The position numbers were made by a program, and so were the translations under genes. 64,000 nucleotides of DNA from Pseudo-nitzschia pungens (taxonomy: Eukaryota; Bacillariophyta; Bacillariophyceae; Bacillariales; Bacillariaceae): contig CM074759.1 in assembly GCA_037355855.1 (NCBI GenBank), positions 1,178,001 through 1,242,000 of the forward strand, read 5' to 3'. Below, piece after piece: positions 22,000 to 32,812 of this stretch (position 1 is its first letter; every line of letters begins with the position of its first letter). Below the pieces are notes generated by a model. The model made no database searches. It had not been told where the DNA came from and saw only the letters and a program-made list of their open reading frames with translations.

Positions 22000-22348
22000 T
22001 GAATAATTTTAGTTTAAATACACCAACTATAACATTAATTTTTGTGGGGTGTGAGTATTAGTTTTGTTCCCAAGTTGAGAATAGGTCTTACATAGAAGTC
22101 CCAAAGTCTTCGTGGTATCTTAGTCTGACAAACATCATTGCGCTTTGCCCTTGCACAAAATATCAAGGCTGATGCAAATCGCAGTTTGCTTGACTGATAC
22201 TTTTTGCTATTATCAATCATCCTTCAGAAGTATGAACAATTGACGACAGTTGATCTTATCCCTGAAAAGTGAACATCCCTCATTCTACAATATTTGTATC
22301 ATCTTCTTCTATTTTAGTAGTTTCCCAGAGTCGTACTTTGACTGACAT
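22000..22348. other. Convergent intergenic region
   Basis: 349 bp between the MYND gene and the convergent membrane-protein gene. Nothing recognisable. Confidence 0.5.
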
Positions 22349-23380
22349 TCAAGATATTCTGGCGTACGCATCTATCGCCCAACGTGTAGCTGCCATTGCT
22401 GATAGATAGTGCCACAAGGAATGAAACCAGGCATAACCTGGCGTTGATACCACTAAGGCTAACATCGCAAAAGCACCTATAGAAGTGGTCGTTTTGGAAG
22501 GAATGCCGCAGGTGTCAATGAAATAAAACGTTGCAGACCCAGCTACTGCGTGATCCAAGTAACACAGACTCTCAGCGAGAGCATATGATCCCAATGCTTG
22601 CACCGAATGGAATATAGTGCTGATCACGCCGGCCACCAAAATCCAAAATCCCAGCATCGAAAACCGCGAGCGACGGCATTCTTTGTCACTGCCCTGGGAT
22701 TGTTCTGACAACCAAAAATTTTTCAGTAGGTATATACCACTAATGGCATACGCAATGTTGGATCCAAGGAAGGAACCAATAATCAAATTTGCGTGGCTGG
22801 CGGAAGCTATATGATCCATCCGAACAACACTCCACCAGTGCGGCATTGAAGCGTATGTTCCTTTGAAAAGAACACAATATGGTGGAAAAAATGCCAACGT
22901 CATCGGGAAACACCACCAATACTTCCGAACTGAGCTCAATGTTGACGATGCAAGGGACAACACCAGGCTTCCGGTTGTCTGAAGCAAACTATGAAGATTC
23001 GTGGACAGTGTTGATTGTCCACTATTCCTCGTATCGAATCTGTTTCTTCCGGGGTTCATTACTTCCAGGGATGATGGTGAGATAGGCTTTATCAGGGGTT
23101 TCGTCAAATCAAATCTGAGACTTTTTGGATACGTTGTTACTTCGAATGGACGCTGCCGTATTCGAAAGGTATCCAATGCATGGTCAACTTTGCCCTGACC
23201 TGTGACCAGGCCTGGCGTACCCCGATAAATATTTTGAACACTTGGATTCACATATGAGTCCACGGTTTGCAATAGTAGGAAAAGAACTGCAAATGTTCTT
23301 CGTTGTGTAAGAATTGCCATCATTCCACGAGTTACTGGTCGTTGATAAGCAGAGCGGCAAGAGAGTCGTGTCGATATCAT
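22349..23380 (-). CDS. Multipass membrane protein, CREST-superfamily-like (ceramidase/PAQR/Per1 fold)
   Basis: A single-exon 343-residue protein. An N-terminal hydrophobic stretch (TFAVLFLLLQTVDSYVNPS, about 29-47) looks like a signal peptide. Later hydrophobic helices begin near SLVLSLASS and fill the C-terminal half. Seen in order: VISTIFHSVQ (Ser-x3-His type), LCYLDHAVAGSATFYF (Asp in a helix) and WFHSLWHYLSAMAA (His-x3-His). The Ser-His / Asp / His-His triad spread over membrane helices is the signature of CREST hydrolases (alkaline ceramidase, PAQR, Per1), which use a bound zinc. That assignment is inference from pattern only. Cell location may be ER or plastid envelope given the presequence. 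A second start at MMAILTQRR (about 23323) is possible. Confidence 0.6.
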   Translation of the reverse strand: MISTRLSCRSAYQRPVTRGMMAILTQRRTFAVLFLLLQTVDSYVNPSVQNIYRGTPGLVTGQGKVDHALDTFRIRQRPFEVTTYPKSLRFDLTKPLIKPISPSSLEVMNPGRNRFDTRNSGQSTLSTNLHSLLQTTGSLVLSLASSTLSSVRKYWWCFPMTLAFFPPYCVLFKGTYASMPHWWSVVRMDHIASASHANLIIGSFLGSNIAYAISGIYLLKNFWLSEQSQGSDKECRRSRFSMLGFWILVAGVISTIFHSVQALGSYALAESLCYLDHAVAGSATFYFIDTCGIPSKTTTSIGAFAMLALVVSTPGYAWFHSLWHYLSAMAATRWAIDAYARIS

Positions 23381-24460
23381 GTATTCCGAAAGTTTGGTTG
23401 GTCTTGTCCTGGGGCACGAGGTTGAGTGAGACGATAAATCGAGATAGCTTGAGAGTGTGCTATAATGTTTTCCAATGAATCACAGGCTGTGGTTCTTCTT
23501 TTTTCTAAATGATCGTTGCACAGATTTTGTTCTGTCCAACACTCAGCTTCACTCAAACGGGTGATGATTCATTCATTCATACTGTGTGTTACGTTGACGA
23601 CAGAAGACTTGTTTTGTGAGGAATTTTGTATCAGAAACATGAATCATTGATGGCAATAAATGAAGTAGCAGACAGGGGTCATAATAGACCCCTGGTAGCA
23701 GGCTGGTTCGGTGAATTAACCGTTTACGCCTCGCCATTGAACAAGAGGCGGCATAACCCTAGTAGAATATGATGAAAGAATATGCGTCATATCTATGATC
23801 TATAACATACTAGTAAGATTGTCACCTGTACTGCATGGTGTATACGGTAAGGTTATGGTGTACGAACTCTATGCCAAAGTGTGTACGTAAGACCTTACGC
23901 TAAGGTTAAGGCTTACTTGTACACCAGAGTCGAGTCGTCGCTGATTTGGGGGACGAATCATCGACGATAAGAAGTTATTTGGACGCAAGAAGTATGTACT
24001 GTAACTTACGAGTAAGGCAATAGAACGGAACATGATAAGAAACCATTGGCAGCGCTAACATCAACGCCCCCGAAATCAGGTTCAACATGATGTCATCTAT
24101 TCTGAATAAAATGATTGGTTCATTTCTTCCCATTTACACGTCAGGTTTCTCCAGATCGGATGCACGAGATGGAAAACACGAGATTATTGCGTGTTTCTTT
24201 TTCTTCCATCCATCACCGAAGAAGGGAAATGAAGAAAACAACAGTTGCTTTTCCTCCAAATTGTGATGTTGCGACAGGGATCCTCTTTGATCACCACCTG
24301 CATCGTATGTCCGAAAGACACGGAATTCAATTGAATGGGAGAACTCACTAGATGGCTCTCCCTATTCGAATTTGTTATGCAGAAAATCGTACTGCGTAGC
24401 GGAGATTGTTGTTAGAGCTAACATACCCAACACATTAGTTCCTCAAGAGCGTCAACAACC
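23381..24460. other. Divergent intergenic region
   Basis: 1.08 kb between divergent starts. GTAAGGTTA motifs occur near 23848. No gene or RNA seen. Confidence 0.5.
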
Positions 24461-25510
24461 ATGCGTCCAACTACTCCGTTACGATTTCCGGCACCAATCA
24501 CTATCATTGTTGTCTACCTCTTGACGCTGAATTGCCACGCTCTCGTGATCAACGCGCCATCTTGGGGTAATAATGGGAGAGTGACGACAAAGGAAAAAGA
24601 GGATGCTGATACAAAAAATATTAAGATATTGGATCTAGAGGTGAAAATACGGAGGACGAAAGAGGAAGACATTCAGGAAGTAGCAAGTATGCTGACATAT
24701 GCGGTATTGGAGGAGGAAGATGCGGGCAAAGGTGTTGGCTCAAAGCAACAATTTCCTTCTCCATTGAACTTTAGATTTCGAAATACTCGATCCAAAGTCA
24801 CTTCCCTGCTGCAATCAAGAATGAATGCCCTCACAATGGGACGGAAGTTGATGCGTGGATATTCGGCAAAAGGCATACTGGAAGGTTTGACCGAAGCGGA
24901 TAAGCTAAGGTTATTGTGGTCCAACGACGCCTTTCGCAATAGCATGGAAAAGGCAGCGTCGCTCTCCAATGAGCCACACATTTGGAAAGATCACATTTTC
25001 CATTGCGCACCGCCGAGTTTCGATTGGTTGTTTCACAAAATGTTTACTGCCGAAAATGCAGTCACGGGAGAGATTATCGGATTTTGCGAGATTGCCATGT
25101 TATCAAAACCATCGGAGAAGAAATCATCCACCGGTAGCAGCGCAAGCGCTGACTCCTCATTCTTCGACGAGGAATGTATTCTGGAGGACGAAGAATCTGG
25201 TCGTCCAACATTTATGAACGTAGTAACATCCACGAAATATAGACGTCGTGGAGTGGCTTCGACCATTGTCGATGCGGCGATGAATTATGTACAGAAAACA
25301 TCACCTCTGTCTTCGACAAGCGGTCACATGGCACTATACGTGGAGGAACGCAACACGCCTGCTATCACGATGTATGAGCGACTTGGTTTTGAAAAAAGAC
25401 AAAGACTGGAATCGAATGAACAGTGGTATATGACACGGAAGATTTCGTTGGATCCATCACGTGGTTCGCTCTCTGAAGACGAAGTGGAGACCTTTATGTA
25501 CAACATATGA
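24461..25510 (+). CDS. GNAT-family N-acetyltransferase with N-terminal signal sequence
   Basis: A single-exon 349-residue protein. Residues 1-30 (PITIIVVYLLTLNCHALVIN) form a signal peptide, probably the first part of an organelle presequence. The acetyltransferase core is at about 55-330: first strand LEVKIRRTKEEDIQEVASML, middle EIIGFCEIAML, then the acetyl-CoA loop STKYRRRGVASTIVDAAMNY (R/Q-x-x-G-x-A/G type), followed by ALYVEERNTPAITMYERLGF, the classic C-terminal GNAT motif. Substrate cannot be told. An insert of about 110 residues lies between the first strand and the core. Confidence 0.8.
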   Translation: MRPTTPLRFPAPITIIVVYLLTLNCHALVINAPSWGNNGRVTTKEKEDADTKNIKILDLEVKIRRTKEEDIQEVASMLTYAVLEEEDAGKGVGSKQQFPSPLNFRFRNTRSKVTSLLQSRMNALTMGRKLMRGYSAKGILEGLTEADKLRLLWSNDAFRNSMEKAASLSNEPHIWKDHIFHCAPPSFDWLFHKMFTAENAVTGEIIGFCEIAMLSKPSEKKSSTGSSASADSSFFDEECILEDEESGRPTFMNVVTSTKYRRRGVASTIVDAAMNYVQKTSPLSSTSGHMALYVEERNTPAITMYERLGFEKRQRLESNEQWYMTRKISLDPSRGSLSEDEVETFMYNI

Positions 25511-25649
25511 CCTTTCTCGTCAAGACTTACATTGGAGTCTGACAAATTTTGAAGCCCTAAAAGTTTAGTATTGTGAAATTAAAGATCCATTTGTCCATTA
25601 TTGTACTGTGAGCATTATTTAGTACATAACATACTAGAGGGGAAGTTTC

Positions 25650-28649
25650 TCAAACACCATAGACTTCTCGAAATAACCTTTGCACGTTTCCGGTCAAACG
25701 GCTCTCAACTACCTTCCATGAATCTGGTCCAACAGAAGTTTTGAGGTTTTGAATTAGCTGTGCCAGACGGTTTCCTATTTCGGCCTCTCCAGGAGGGAAT
25801 GGGACGAATTGGTAGTCACCGTTCAAAAAGTTGTTAATGTCATCTGGAAAGTCCGCTGGAACATGCCAGGAAGTGATAGCGAACATGATAGAAGTGATCA
25901 CGTCCGGAGCACTTGCCTGCACCTGTTGAATTGCTTGTGGGTTCGCATATATCGCACCGCATAGCCCTGCGAATCCATCTCGTTTTTCGGTAACATCAGA
26001 AATTTTGGACAAACCATCGGTCCATCCTAGCAAAAATCGTGGCAAATCCGGTGCGACAAACATCGGATTGACGTTTGCTAGACGTCCCACACAAGCCGCG
26101 GCATTTTCTGCCAAACCAGGAACAGATGAAACACGTTCCGCTCCATTGCCCATCAAGATCGCAATCAAGTGCTGCATTAATGATGGTACGTAAGGCTCAA
26201 GAGGCGCTGAATTGCCCCCGCACTTGACACATATTTCCCCGATCGCCCAAACAGCATTTGTGTGAAGATTGGCAGTCAATTCGTCGGTAATCGAATCTAG
26301 ATTGAGAAGTGCATCCTGCAAGTGCTGAGGCAAAGATGCTTCAATCATCGATGGTGCGTTCCGAGCCAAGTCGCCCAATAGTGCCAAAGCACTCATTCGA
26401 ACACCAGTGGCTTCATGAGTACACAAAGCGTGGACAATGTTGATAAAATTTTGGCTATAGCGAGTGCTACTGAGGACGAGAGCGGAGAAGTTCGATCCCA
26501 ACGCTTCGCAAAGGGCATCCAGTATGTCAGTTGCACAAGTAATTGGATCAGCATCTTCGTCCGCAGGATTCTCTATTGTTGCCAGCATCAATTGCATCTG
26601 TTCAATCACAGACATTGACATTTCAAAGGTCTCCAAGGCAAAAGGTTGATAATTCATACCACAACCAACGGATATACATGCCACAGTCTCCATGAGTGGT
26701 AACATGATTCGGTTTGTTAGATCTTGTTGTGCGATCTCGTTCCAGATTCTGAGCAAGTGTGGAACATACATATTCGGTAGGTTGTTCTCGCCGATCTCTG
26801 GACCGCAATATTCCGCCATGATGCCTAGAGTATCAAATATTATCACTAGACTGCGCCCTTGATATCGCGACATGGCAGCAACAAGTACAGGGTACATTTC
26901 CTGCAAATAAGGAGCCATTAGGTCTCCTGCATTTTCTACCAATTCACTTAATGCAGACGCGCAAGCAACCTGAACCTTCCGGTTTTTATCCTGCAATCTA
27001 CCAAGAAGCACCTCTGTCATTTGAGCTAGTAGATGTCCGGTTGATCCACTTTGTACTTCTTCTACAACCCATTCAGCATACCTACTAGCTGTCCAGGCAC
27101 AGATGCACTTCACCTGGGGTAAGTATTGAGGGGCTTCTGGAGTTGTCAATAACTGCATGAGGTAAGGAAAGAGCTTACCCATGTGAGTTTGCATTTCTTC
27201 GCGGCAACCATCTGCAATGGCTCCTAGAGCCAGGATGCTGGCCTCCTGTACCCAAGGATCAGCACTGCTCAGGCCAGTTTCCACTGATGGCAGCAAATTT
27301 GGCAAGATTGGGCCTGCACCGTACAAATTTGCTAAACAATCCAACGAGGCACCTGCAGACTTTCTCAGATTCCATTCATTATCATCATCCATAAAGTCGT
27401 CGTCGTCATCATCGTCATCGTTCCCTCCATTGTTGTCGTGCTTGTTCTTTGTTTTGTGGAAAACCGGTTTCATTCCCTGGGATGTGTTAGCCTGCTCCTC
27501 CATATCGATCTCATTTTGGGCTTCTAGATCTATTCTTTGGTCTTGGGAATATACCATGCTGTTGAGCAAGACTGGGATCAATTGTGGGAGTAACTGCTCC
27601 ACGGTCATGAGCATTTCTGTCGTCATGAGCATCTCGTTTAAGGTTCCAAAGATCAACCAAAATTCGCAAGCTTCGGTGGCAACTTCAAGCTGGTCATCAG
27701 AACTGTTTTGTTGCTGAATGGTAGACTGCAGCATAAATTGGCAAATGGATGCCCACTGCGGTTGAATGTATTGCGCGTGTTGCTCAAGGAGCGTGTTGAT
27801 CGACCTACAAACCCATTTGCGAACTTCCATGCTGGGATCGTTGGCCAAGCGAGAGAGACCTTCCAAATACGTCGCAAAGTGAAGTACCAATGCACTCGGG
27901 ACCAGACCAAAGCTCAGACACGCCACAATGGTTTCCAAGCTCCCGACTCGCTTGATTTCGTCCGGAGATTGGAACATTTGTAATAGCAGAGGCATTAGGG
28001 CATCGATGTCAGGCGTTGGTATTTGATCGGGATCGTCTTCCATCATTTTTTGCACGGTCAGCAACGATCCTACCATGGCGTGGTCGCCGGGATTGTTTGC
28101 TGGATTCAAACGATGCTGGAGAGCCGGCATCAATTCCGGCCAGTTTTTAATCAACAGAAAAGGTTGAACGGAGGCCGAAGATACAGAGCAGTCGGCGATC
28201 ACCGATGACACCACATTTCGCAATTCTTTGTGTCCAAGGGAGAGACCAAAGAGCAAGACTTCTTTGACGTGTTTTGCAACTCCGTTTTCCAACGAAAATT
28301 GTGTTGGGGGATAAAGCAATGCATTTTTGAGAATCAGACCTGCCATTTGTCCAAACGGTACCCACATGGTCGGGTCTGATTGAATGCGAGCGATGGTATT
28401 CGGATCTGTCTGGCGCCATGTCTCAAGCTCGGCAGGATTAATCCGCTGGAGCAAGGCATCTGGCTGGTCAGACCCGACCAGCAGATACGCGAGTTGGAGA
28501 CACAAGTTTCCGTAGCTATCAACCGACGAACTCAAAGCATTATCTCGAGCTTGGATGGCTTGAACGTGTAAGTCGTGATTTTCTGTTTGGGACAAAGCAG
28601 ATACCAATGACAGCACTTGGCCATTGGGTGGAGGAGGAAGTGCCGCCAT
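25650..28649 (-). CDS. TNPO1: Transportin (karyopherin beta-2)
   Basis: A single-exon 999-residue HEAT-repeat protein. Seen: an N-terminal HEAT array with FGQMAGLILKNALLYPP; an acidic loop of Asp residues followed by NEWNLRKSAGASLDCLANLY and WVQEASILALGAIADGC; ICAWTASRYAEWVV; LHTNAVWAIGEICVKCGG; and CVGRLANVNPMFVAPDLPRF. These match transportin-1 closely in order and spacing. Transportin imports proteins with PY-type signals (hnRNPs, ribosomal proteins) and unloads them on RanGTP; the acidic loop helps release cargo. The length is about 100 residues above the animal protein. ATG 28649 (MAALPPPPNGQ) is the first ATG; the longer upstream frame starts with TTG. Divergent from QCR7. Confidence 0.95.
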   Translation of the reverse strand: MAALPPPPNGQVLSLVSALSQTENHDLHVQAIQARDNALSSSVDSYGNLCLQLAYLLVGSDQPDALLQRINPAELETWRQTDPNTIARIQSDPTMWVPFGQMAGLILKNALLYPPTQFSLENGVAKHVKEVLLFGLSLGHKELRNVVSSVIADCSVSSASVQPFLLIKNWPELMPALQHRLNPANNPGDHAMVGSLLTVQKMMEDDPDQIPTPDIDALMPLLLQMFQSPDEIKRVGSLETIVACLSFGLVPSALVLHFATYLEGLSRLANDPSMEVRKWVCRSINTLLEQHAQYIQPQWASICQFMLQSTIQQQNSSDDQLEVATEACEFWLIFGTLNEMLMTTEMLMTVEQLLPQLIPVLLNSMVYSQDQRIDLEAQNEIDMEEQANTSQGMKPVFHKTKNKHDNNGGNDDDDDDDDFMDDDNEWNLRKSAGASLDCLANLYGAGPILPNLLPSVETGLSSADPWVQEASILALGAIADGCREEMQTHMGKLFPYLMQLLTTPEAPQYLPQVKCICAWTASRYAEWVVEEVQSGSTGHLLAQMTEVLLGRLQDKNRKVQVACASALSELVENAGDLMAPYLQEMYPVLVAAMSRYQGRSLVIIFDTLGIMAEYCGPEIGENNLPNMYVPHLLRIWNEIAQQDLTNRIMLPLMETVACISVGCGMNYQPFALETFEMSMSVIEQMQLMLATIENPADEDADPITCATDILDALCEALGSNFSALVLSSTRYSQNFINIVHALCTHEATGVRMSALALLGDLARNAPSMIEASLPQHLQDALLNLDSITDELTANLHTNAVWAIGEICVKCGGNSAPLEPYVPSLMQHLIAILMGNGAERVSSVPGLAENAAACVGRLANVNPMFVAPDLPRFLLGWTDGLSKISDVTEKRDGFAGLCGAIYANPQAIQQVQASAPDVITSIMFAITSWHVPADFPDDINNFLNGDYQFVPFPPGEAEIGNRLAQLIQNLKTSVGPDSWKVVESRLTGNVQRLFREVYGV

Positions 28650-29123
28650 GATGAATGTAGTTCGTGGAGGCAGGTTATTCTCGTGGGGTCTTCTGCCAAT
28701 ACCCGGCAACTTGGAGGGCGAGACGAGTCAGATATTCCGGACGAAATGTGACCAGTAGTGTGCCCACTACGGTAAGGTTACGCGAAAAATAATTATCATC
28801 TCATCAACAAATCATCGATCGTTGTTGCCCAAATTGTGCGGTTTCCATCAAGTTCGTGAATAAGTGGTTTATGTTGACTCGAAGTAATCGAATATGTTTG
28901 CGCGAATCGCGCGATTCGCAAAGAACTGCAAGAACAGTAGAAGAACAAAAATCCCTGAAATTCAACCAGATGCCCCGCATTCCTCGCATTCACTGAGAAC
29001 AAAGACATCAACGATACATACAACCAGACGAGTAAAGTAACCTTACGGTTCGGTACGATCATTGAACACTGGAACAACGACAGCATTCACGCCTGTGACA
29101 CTGTCCAACAATTGAAAAAGACC
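28650..29123. promoter_or_regulatory. Shared divergent promoter region of transportin and QCR7
   Basis: 474 bp between two divergent ATGs. It contains ACGGTAAGGTTACG (28769-28782) and GTAACCTTACGG (about 29037-29048), one near each gene in opposite orientation. A bidirectional promoter is inferred. Confidence 0.5.
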
Positions 29124-29761
29124 ATGTCGTCGCTAGCAAAATCACTTGAACCTTTTATGAAGAGGGCTGCCCGAACCTATCAGGGCATGCTGTCGTCCGA
29201 ATTGAATAAGATGGGTGAGTTCGCAGAGGCGTTCGATCGGCGATTGCTTTCGGAGTGCCGATGAGGACAGCTGCTGGTATCTTGATACGGGATATACGGC
29301 AAAATAGCGAGCTTCGACTCAACGGATTCGATTTTTGTTCGCATTTTTTCTTCTCTTTTTCACGAAATTGACGTATTCCAACAACCCACCATGTTACTTG
29401 CCTGTCGGGAACTCGATCCCATTCTACCAACGCACCACAATATACTTCCCTTGTTGAAATATCAATGCATTGATCGATCCCTGATTGATTGTCCGTTGCA
29501 GGACTCCGAATGGAGGACTTGATGAGTCGGGACGAACCAGAGGTCAACGAAGCATTGGAATTGGCGAGTCCCGATGTCGTTGAGGGGCGTTACCGCCGAT
29601 TGAAACGCGCCAGTGATTTGGCCTTCAAACAAAAGGAGCTTCAGGACTATGCGCCAAACATTCTGTTGGAACCAATGAAGAAGGAAATTTCTGCCGATGT
29701 CGAAAAGATCTTGAACAGAGATCTTGAATTCGATCTTCTCAACAACTACAAGAAGGGTTAA
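29124..29761 (+). CDS. QCR7: Cytochrome bc1 complex subunit 7 (14 kDa subunit, QCR7/UQCRB)
   Basis: Exon 1 29124-29214, intron 29215-29501 (GTGAGT...TTGCAG, phase 1), exon 2 29502-29761; 116 residues. The spliced protein starts MSSLAKSLEPFMKRAARTYQ and continues over the junction as NKMG-LRMEDLMSRD, then VVEGRYRRLKRASDLAFKQK and ILLEPMKKEI. The RxxRxKRAxDLxxKQ core and the Leu-Glu-Pro-Tyr/Met segment are diagnostic of this mitochondrial complex III subunit, which sits on the matrix side next to cytochrome b and helps proton uptake and assembly. Length is normal for the family. Confidence 0.92.
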
Positions 29762-30503
29762 GGAAGTCGAAGCAGCAGCAGCAGCAGTAATTATGCGACG
29801 ATGAGCCAGCCCGATCCGAGCTCGAAGTCGAGTTCGGAGCGGATTGATAGAATAGATACGGCAAGACCTTTCTTTTGATTTGAGTTTTGGAAGGTATCAG
29901 AGTACTTGTACGTATATAACGCGGGAAATTATTTTTCTTCTATTGTCAGGAGCAGTGAAATGGAATCCCACCTTCAACAAAGCTTTCAGTTAGCCTTTAT
30001 GGAACTATGTTTTTTATGTAGTACCCGCAAATCCATAATCAATGACATATCGAATGATGTACGTGCGGCTTGTTTCTGTGTCGTGTCGTGTCGTGTTGTC
30101 TCATTATTTGACGTTGCAGTGAAAGACACAAGCTCTACAAACACAGTGCAGTAGGGTCGTCTAAGGAGGGTGCATTGTTGCATTAGTTATTACTTCTATA
30201 AGTGATTTCAGTTCGATGGCTAATCTATTGGTCGGGCACTTGACGAACATCTCTGGAATAAGAATCGGAGATGCAATCGACTCGAGCAAAGCGATGGCAC
30301 TCGAAGGCGGCGCCGTCGGCAGCCCATTATATTCTCACACAATAGACACTCGCATTTCTCCGTGCAATGATCTCCATAGCGCGTCATTTCATTTCTGTCG
30401 AAAAATGGAAGCATGCGACTTTCCCTCGAACGAAAATGTCCGGGTATGTGCTTATTTTACCTACCGACTGCCGATCATGTTGTGTCGATCTCGTAATCGG
30501 ACC
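29762..30503. other. Convergent intergenic region
   Basis: An AGC repeat (about 29773-29789) lies just past the QCR7 stop. The rest shows no supportable gene. Confidence 0.5.
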
Positions 30504-32099
30504 CTACTGACCATCCAAATCCATCTCTTGCATCATTTCCGCCATGATCTCGGCCTCCTTTTTCTTCATCTTTGCCTCGTGCTTCTTCACGGCCTCCTTG
30601 TGTTTCTTGCTCTTTAGGTGATTTTGTAATTGACCCTCGCTCTTGAAGTCTTTTTTGCAAATATCGCATCTCCAAGATTCGGGTTCCTCTTCCTCGCTTT
30701 CCGTTTCGGAAAAGTATTCCTCCTCGCAATCGAGATCGAGTGGCTCCCGCTCGACAAGTGGTTCCTCCCCCGGACTCGCATCGTCGGTTGTTGCTTTTTC
30801 TCCGCCGTCCGATTCTTTGGATTCGGGATCCACCGGAGCGGATCCTTCGGCGCCCCCACCCTTCTCGTTCTCGTTCTCGTTGTCGGCGTCGCCGTCGGCT
30901 TTGTCGTTTTCGTCCTCTTTGACCACCCCCGAAAAAACCCAAGGGTTCCTCCGACTCTTCGACGGCGGACTTTCTGTTTTTCTTCTTCCCTTTCTTCTTT
31001 TTCTTTCCTCCTCCGTAGTCGTAGTCGTCTTCCAGATCTGCCAGCCTGATTCTCCCTCTCAACCGATCTTCTTCTTCCTGCCTTTTCCATTTCGCGGAGT
31101 TGAGCCTCCCTCCATTCTTCCTTGGCCTTTTGCTGTTCTTTCTTTCGTTCGATCCTTTCTTCCTTTTGCCGTGCCTCTCTCTCTTTCTTGAGTCGTTCCT
31201 GCTCCTCGGTGTGCGCCTTGTACCTGGGATCCCGTTTCTTAACAAAGGCAACCAGTTGCAATATATCATTGACAGTAGGCCCTCTTGGCGGTTCTTCTCG
31301 CCTTGTTGTTTTCCTCTTCCATCAACCTTCGCACCCTGCGGCTGGGAGCAGTCCTCGCGCGCATTGTACGTGTCCTCCCAAGCAAAATTCAGAGCGGAAG
31401 AAAAGCATTCCCAGGATTTGTAAAAGACGGAAAGGACCGACCAGCTCGTTTCGCCGGTTCCAAAATTCGTGGGCAGTTCGATGAGAACCTCCGACTGCTT
31501 CCGTTCGCACGCCGCGATCTGCTCAAAGACGCTCCGGTACACCGCGAAGAATCCCCCCTCGCCGTCGGTGTACGACGAGTAACATCCGGGATGCATGTAC
31601 GGGGCGACCCGAAACAGAATCCTGTCCCCCGTGGCGCCGTTCGCGGCGTCCGAAGCCGACCAGCCCGCCAGGATCGCGTCTCGGTGGTCGTCGTACCATT
31701 TTCGTTCCTGGGGATCTGCGTTGTTGCGAATCGAATCGAATCGGCGTCGCGGACGAAGAATCGAATCGAATCGAATTGGTGAACAAAACAAAAGCAAAAA
31801 AAAATCACGTACGGGGACGACGACCGAATTCAATTCGATTCGTTCCGCGGCAAGATTATCCAAAAGCGCGGTTCTGTTCGCTCGATCGATCAACAACCGA
31901 CTGACTTACCGGTCAGAACCTCGTATGCTCTCTGGACCAACAGAAACTTCTCCGCAGCTTGGTCGTCACCTATATTTTTGTCCGGGTGGTATTTCAAGAC
32001 CAGTTTGCGGTGAGATTTCTTGATGACAGAGGCGTCGGCGTCTTGGGAACAACCGAGGACATCGTAGTGACATTGAATGCGTCCACCTTGGGTCGACAT
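30504..32099 (-). CDS. DNAJC21: DNAJC21/JJJ1-type J-domain and C2H2 zinc-finger protein; three apparent frameshifts
   Basis: Exon 1 32099-31910, intron 31909-31716 (GTAAGT...CGCAG, phase 1), exon 2 from 31715. Exon 1 is the J domain (HYDVLGCSQDADASVIKKSH, HPDKNIGDDQAAEKF). After the splice comes DPQERKWYDDHRDAIL, GGFFAVYRSVFEQIAACE and FYKSWECFSSALNFAWEDTY, all typical. Near 31280 the conserved sequence moves to another frame (ILQLVAFVKKRDPRYKAHTE), returns near 31075 (EEEDRLRGRIRLADLEDDYD) and moves again near 30933 to reach EEYFSETESEEEEPESWRCD, ICKKDFKSEGQLQNHLKSKK and a stop at 30504. The finger is the U1-like C2H2 of this family. JJJ1/DNAJC21 works with Hsp70 to recycle ribosome export factors from 60S subunits. 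The slips fall at C3, A/G-rich and T6/G5 runs, so assembly error is likelier than decay. Confidence 0.87.
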
Positions 32100-32812
32100 G
32101 TTGTGATCGAATTGATTGAAATCAATTTTGAGAACGTCTTCTTGAGTCTATTGCGTTGGTTCGAAGCAGTGGAAATTGGTGCCGTGGTTTGGTTCGGGGT
32201 GTTGGTAAGATTAACTTAGCAGCGATGGATTGTTGTCCGAAAAAGTCGAGAGTCCCACTCTTCTTCTTGCGATGTCGCGGTTTGCGGAAGGGTGGTGCGG
32301 TGTGTTGGTGCGAGGTGCGAGTCCTGAACTGAATTCGGGTTTCGAAGCTCGAAGCTTTCGGCTTCAGCGACGAGGCATGCAAGAAAATGTGAATGGTTGC
32401 CATTGCAGATGGGCATTGCGCAGAAATTCATTCCCGCATGACTCAGATTACCTAAACTTGGTGAAATTCCAGGACTTGTTGGAACTTAATACTACTACTA
32501 GTACTTACTACTACCAGCTGTTTCAACCGAAACCATGTACAGTTAGTGTTTTACGAAGTAATAGCCTACCGGTATAACAAGTTTTCATTGTAATGCATTT
32601 GTACTGTTGAAATTATATTCTGTACTGCAGTCAGTTATCTAGCTAGTTTCGTCCGATTATCATTAGCTATCCACCACCAGCAGCTCTGCATGGTTCTGGT
32701 GGGGCAGAAACAGCAAGAACAGCGTTGCAAGAAGTCGTTTCTGTCACGGCTTCTTTTTTTTCTGCTCGAACGCCGGAGTGGATGAACCTTCCTACTACTA
32801 CTACTACTACTA
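32100..32812. other. Intergenic
   Basis: No gene seen. A TAC/CTA trinucleotide run lies at 32792-32816, reaching the stop of the next gene on the minus strand. Confidence 0.45.
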
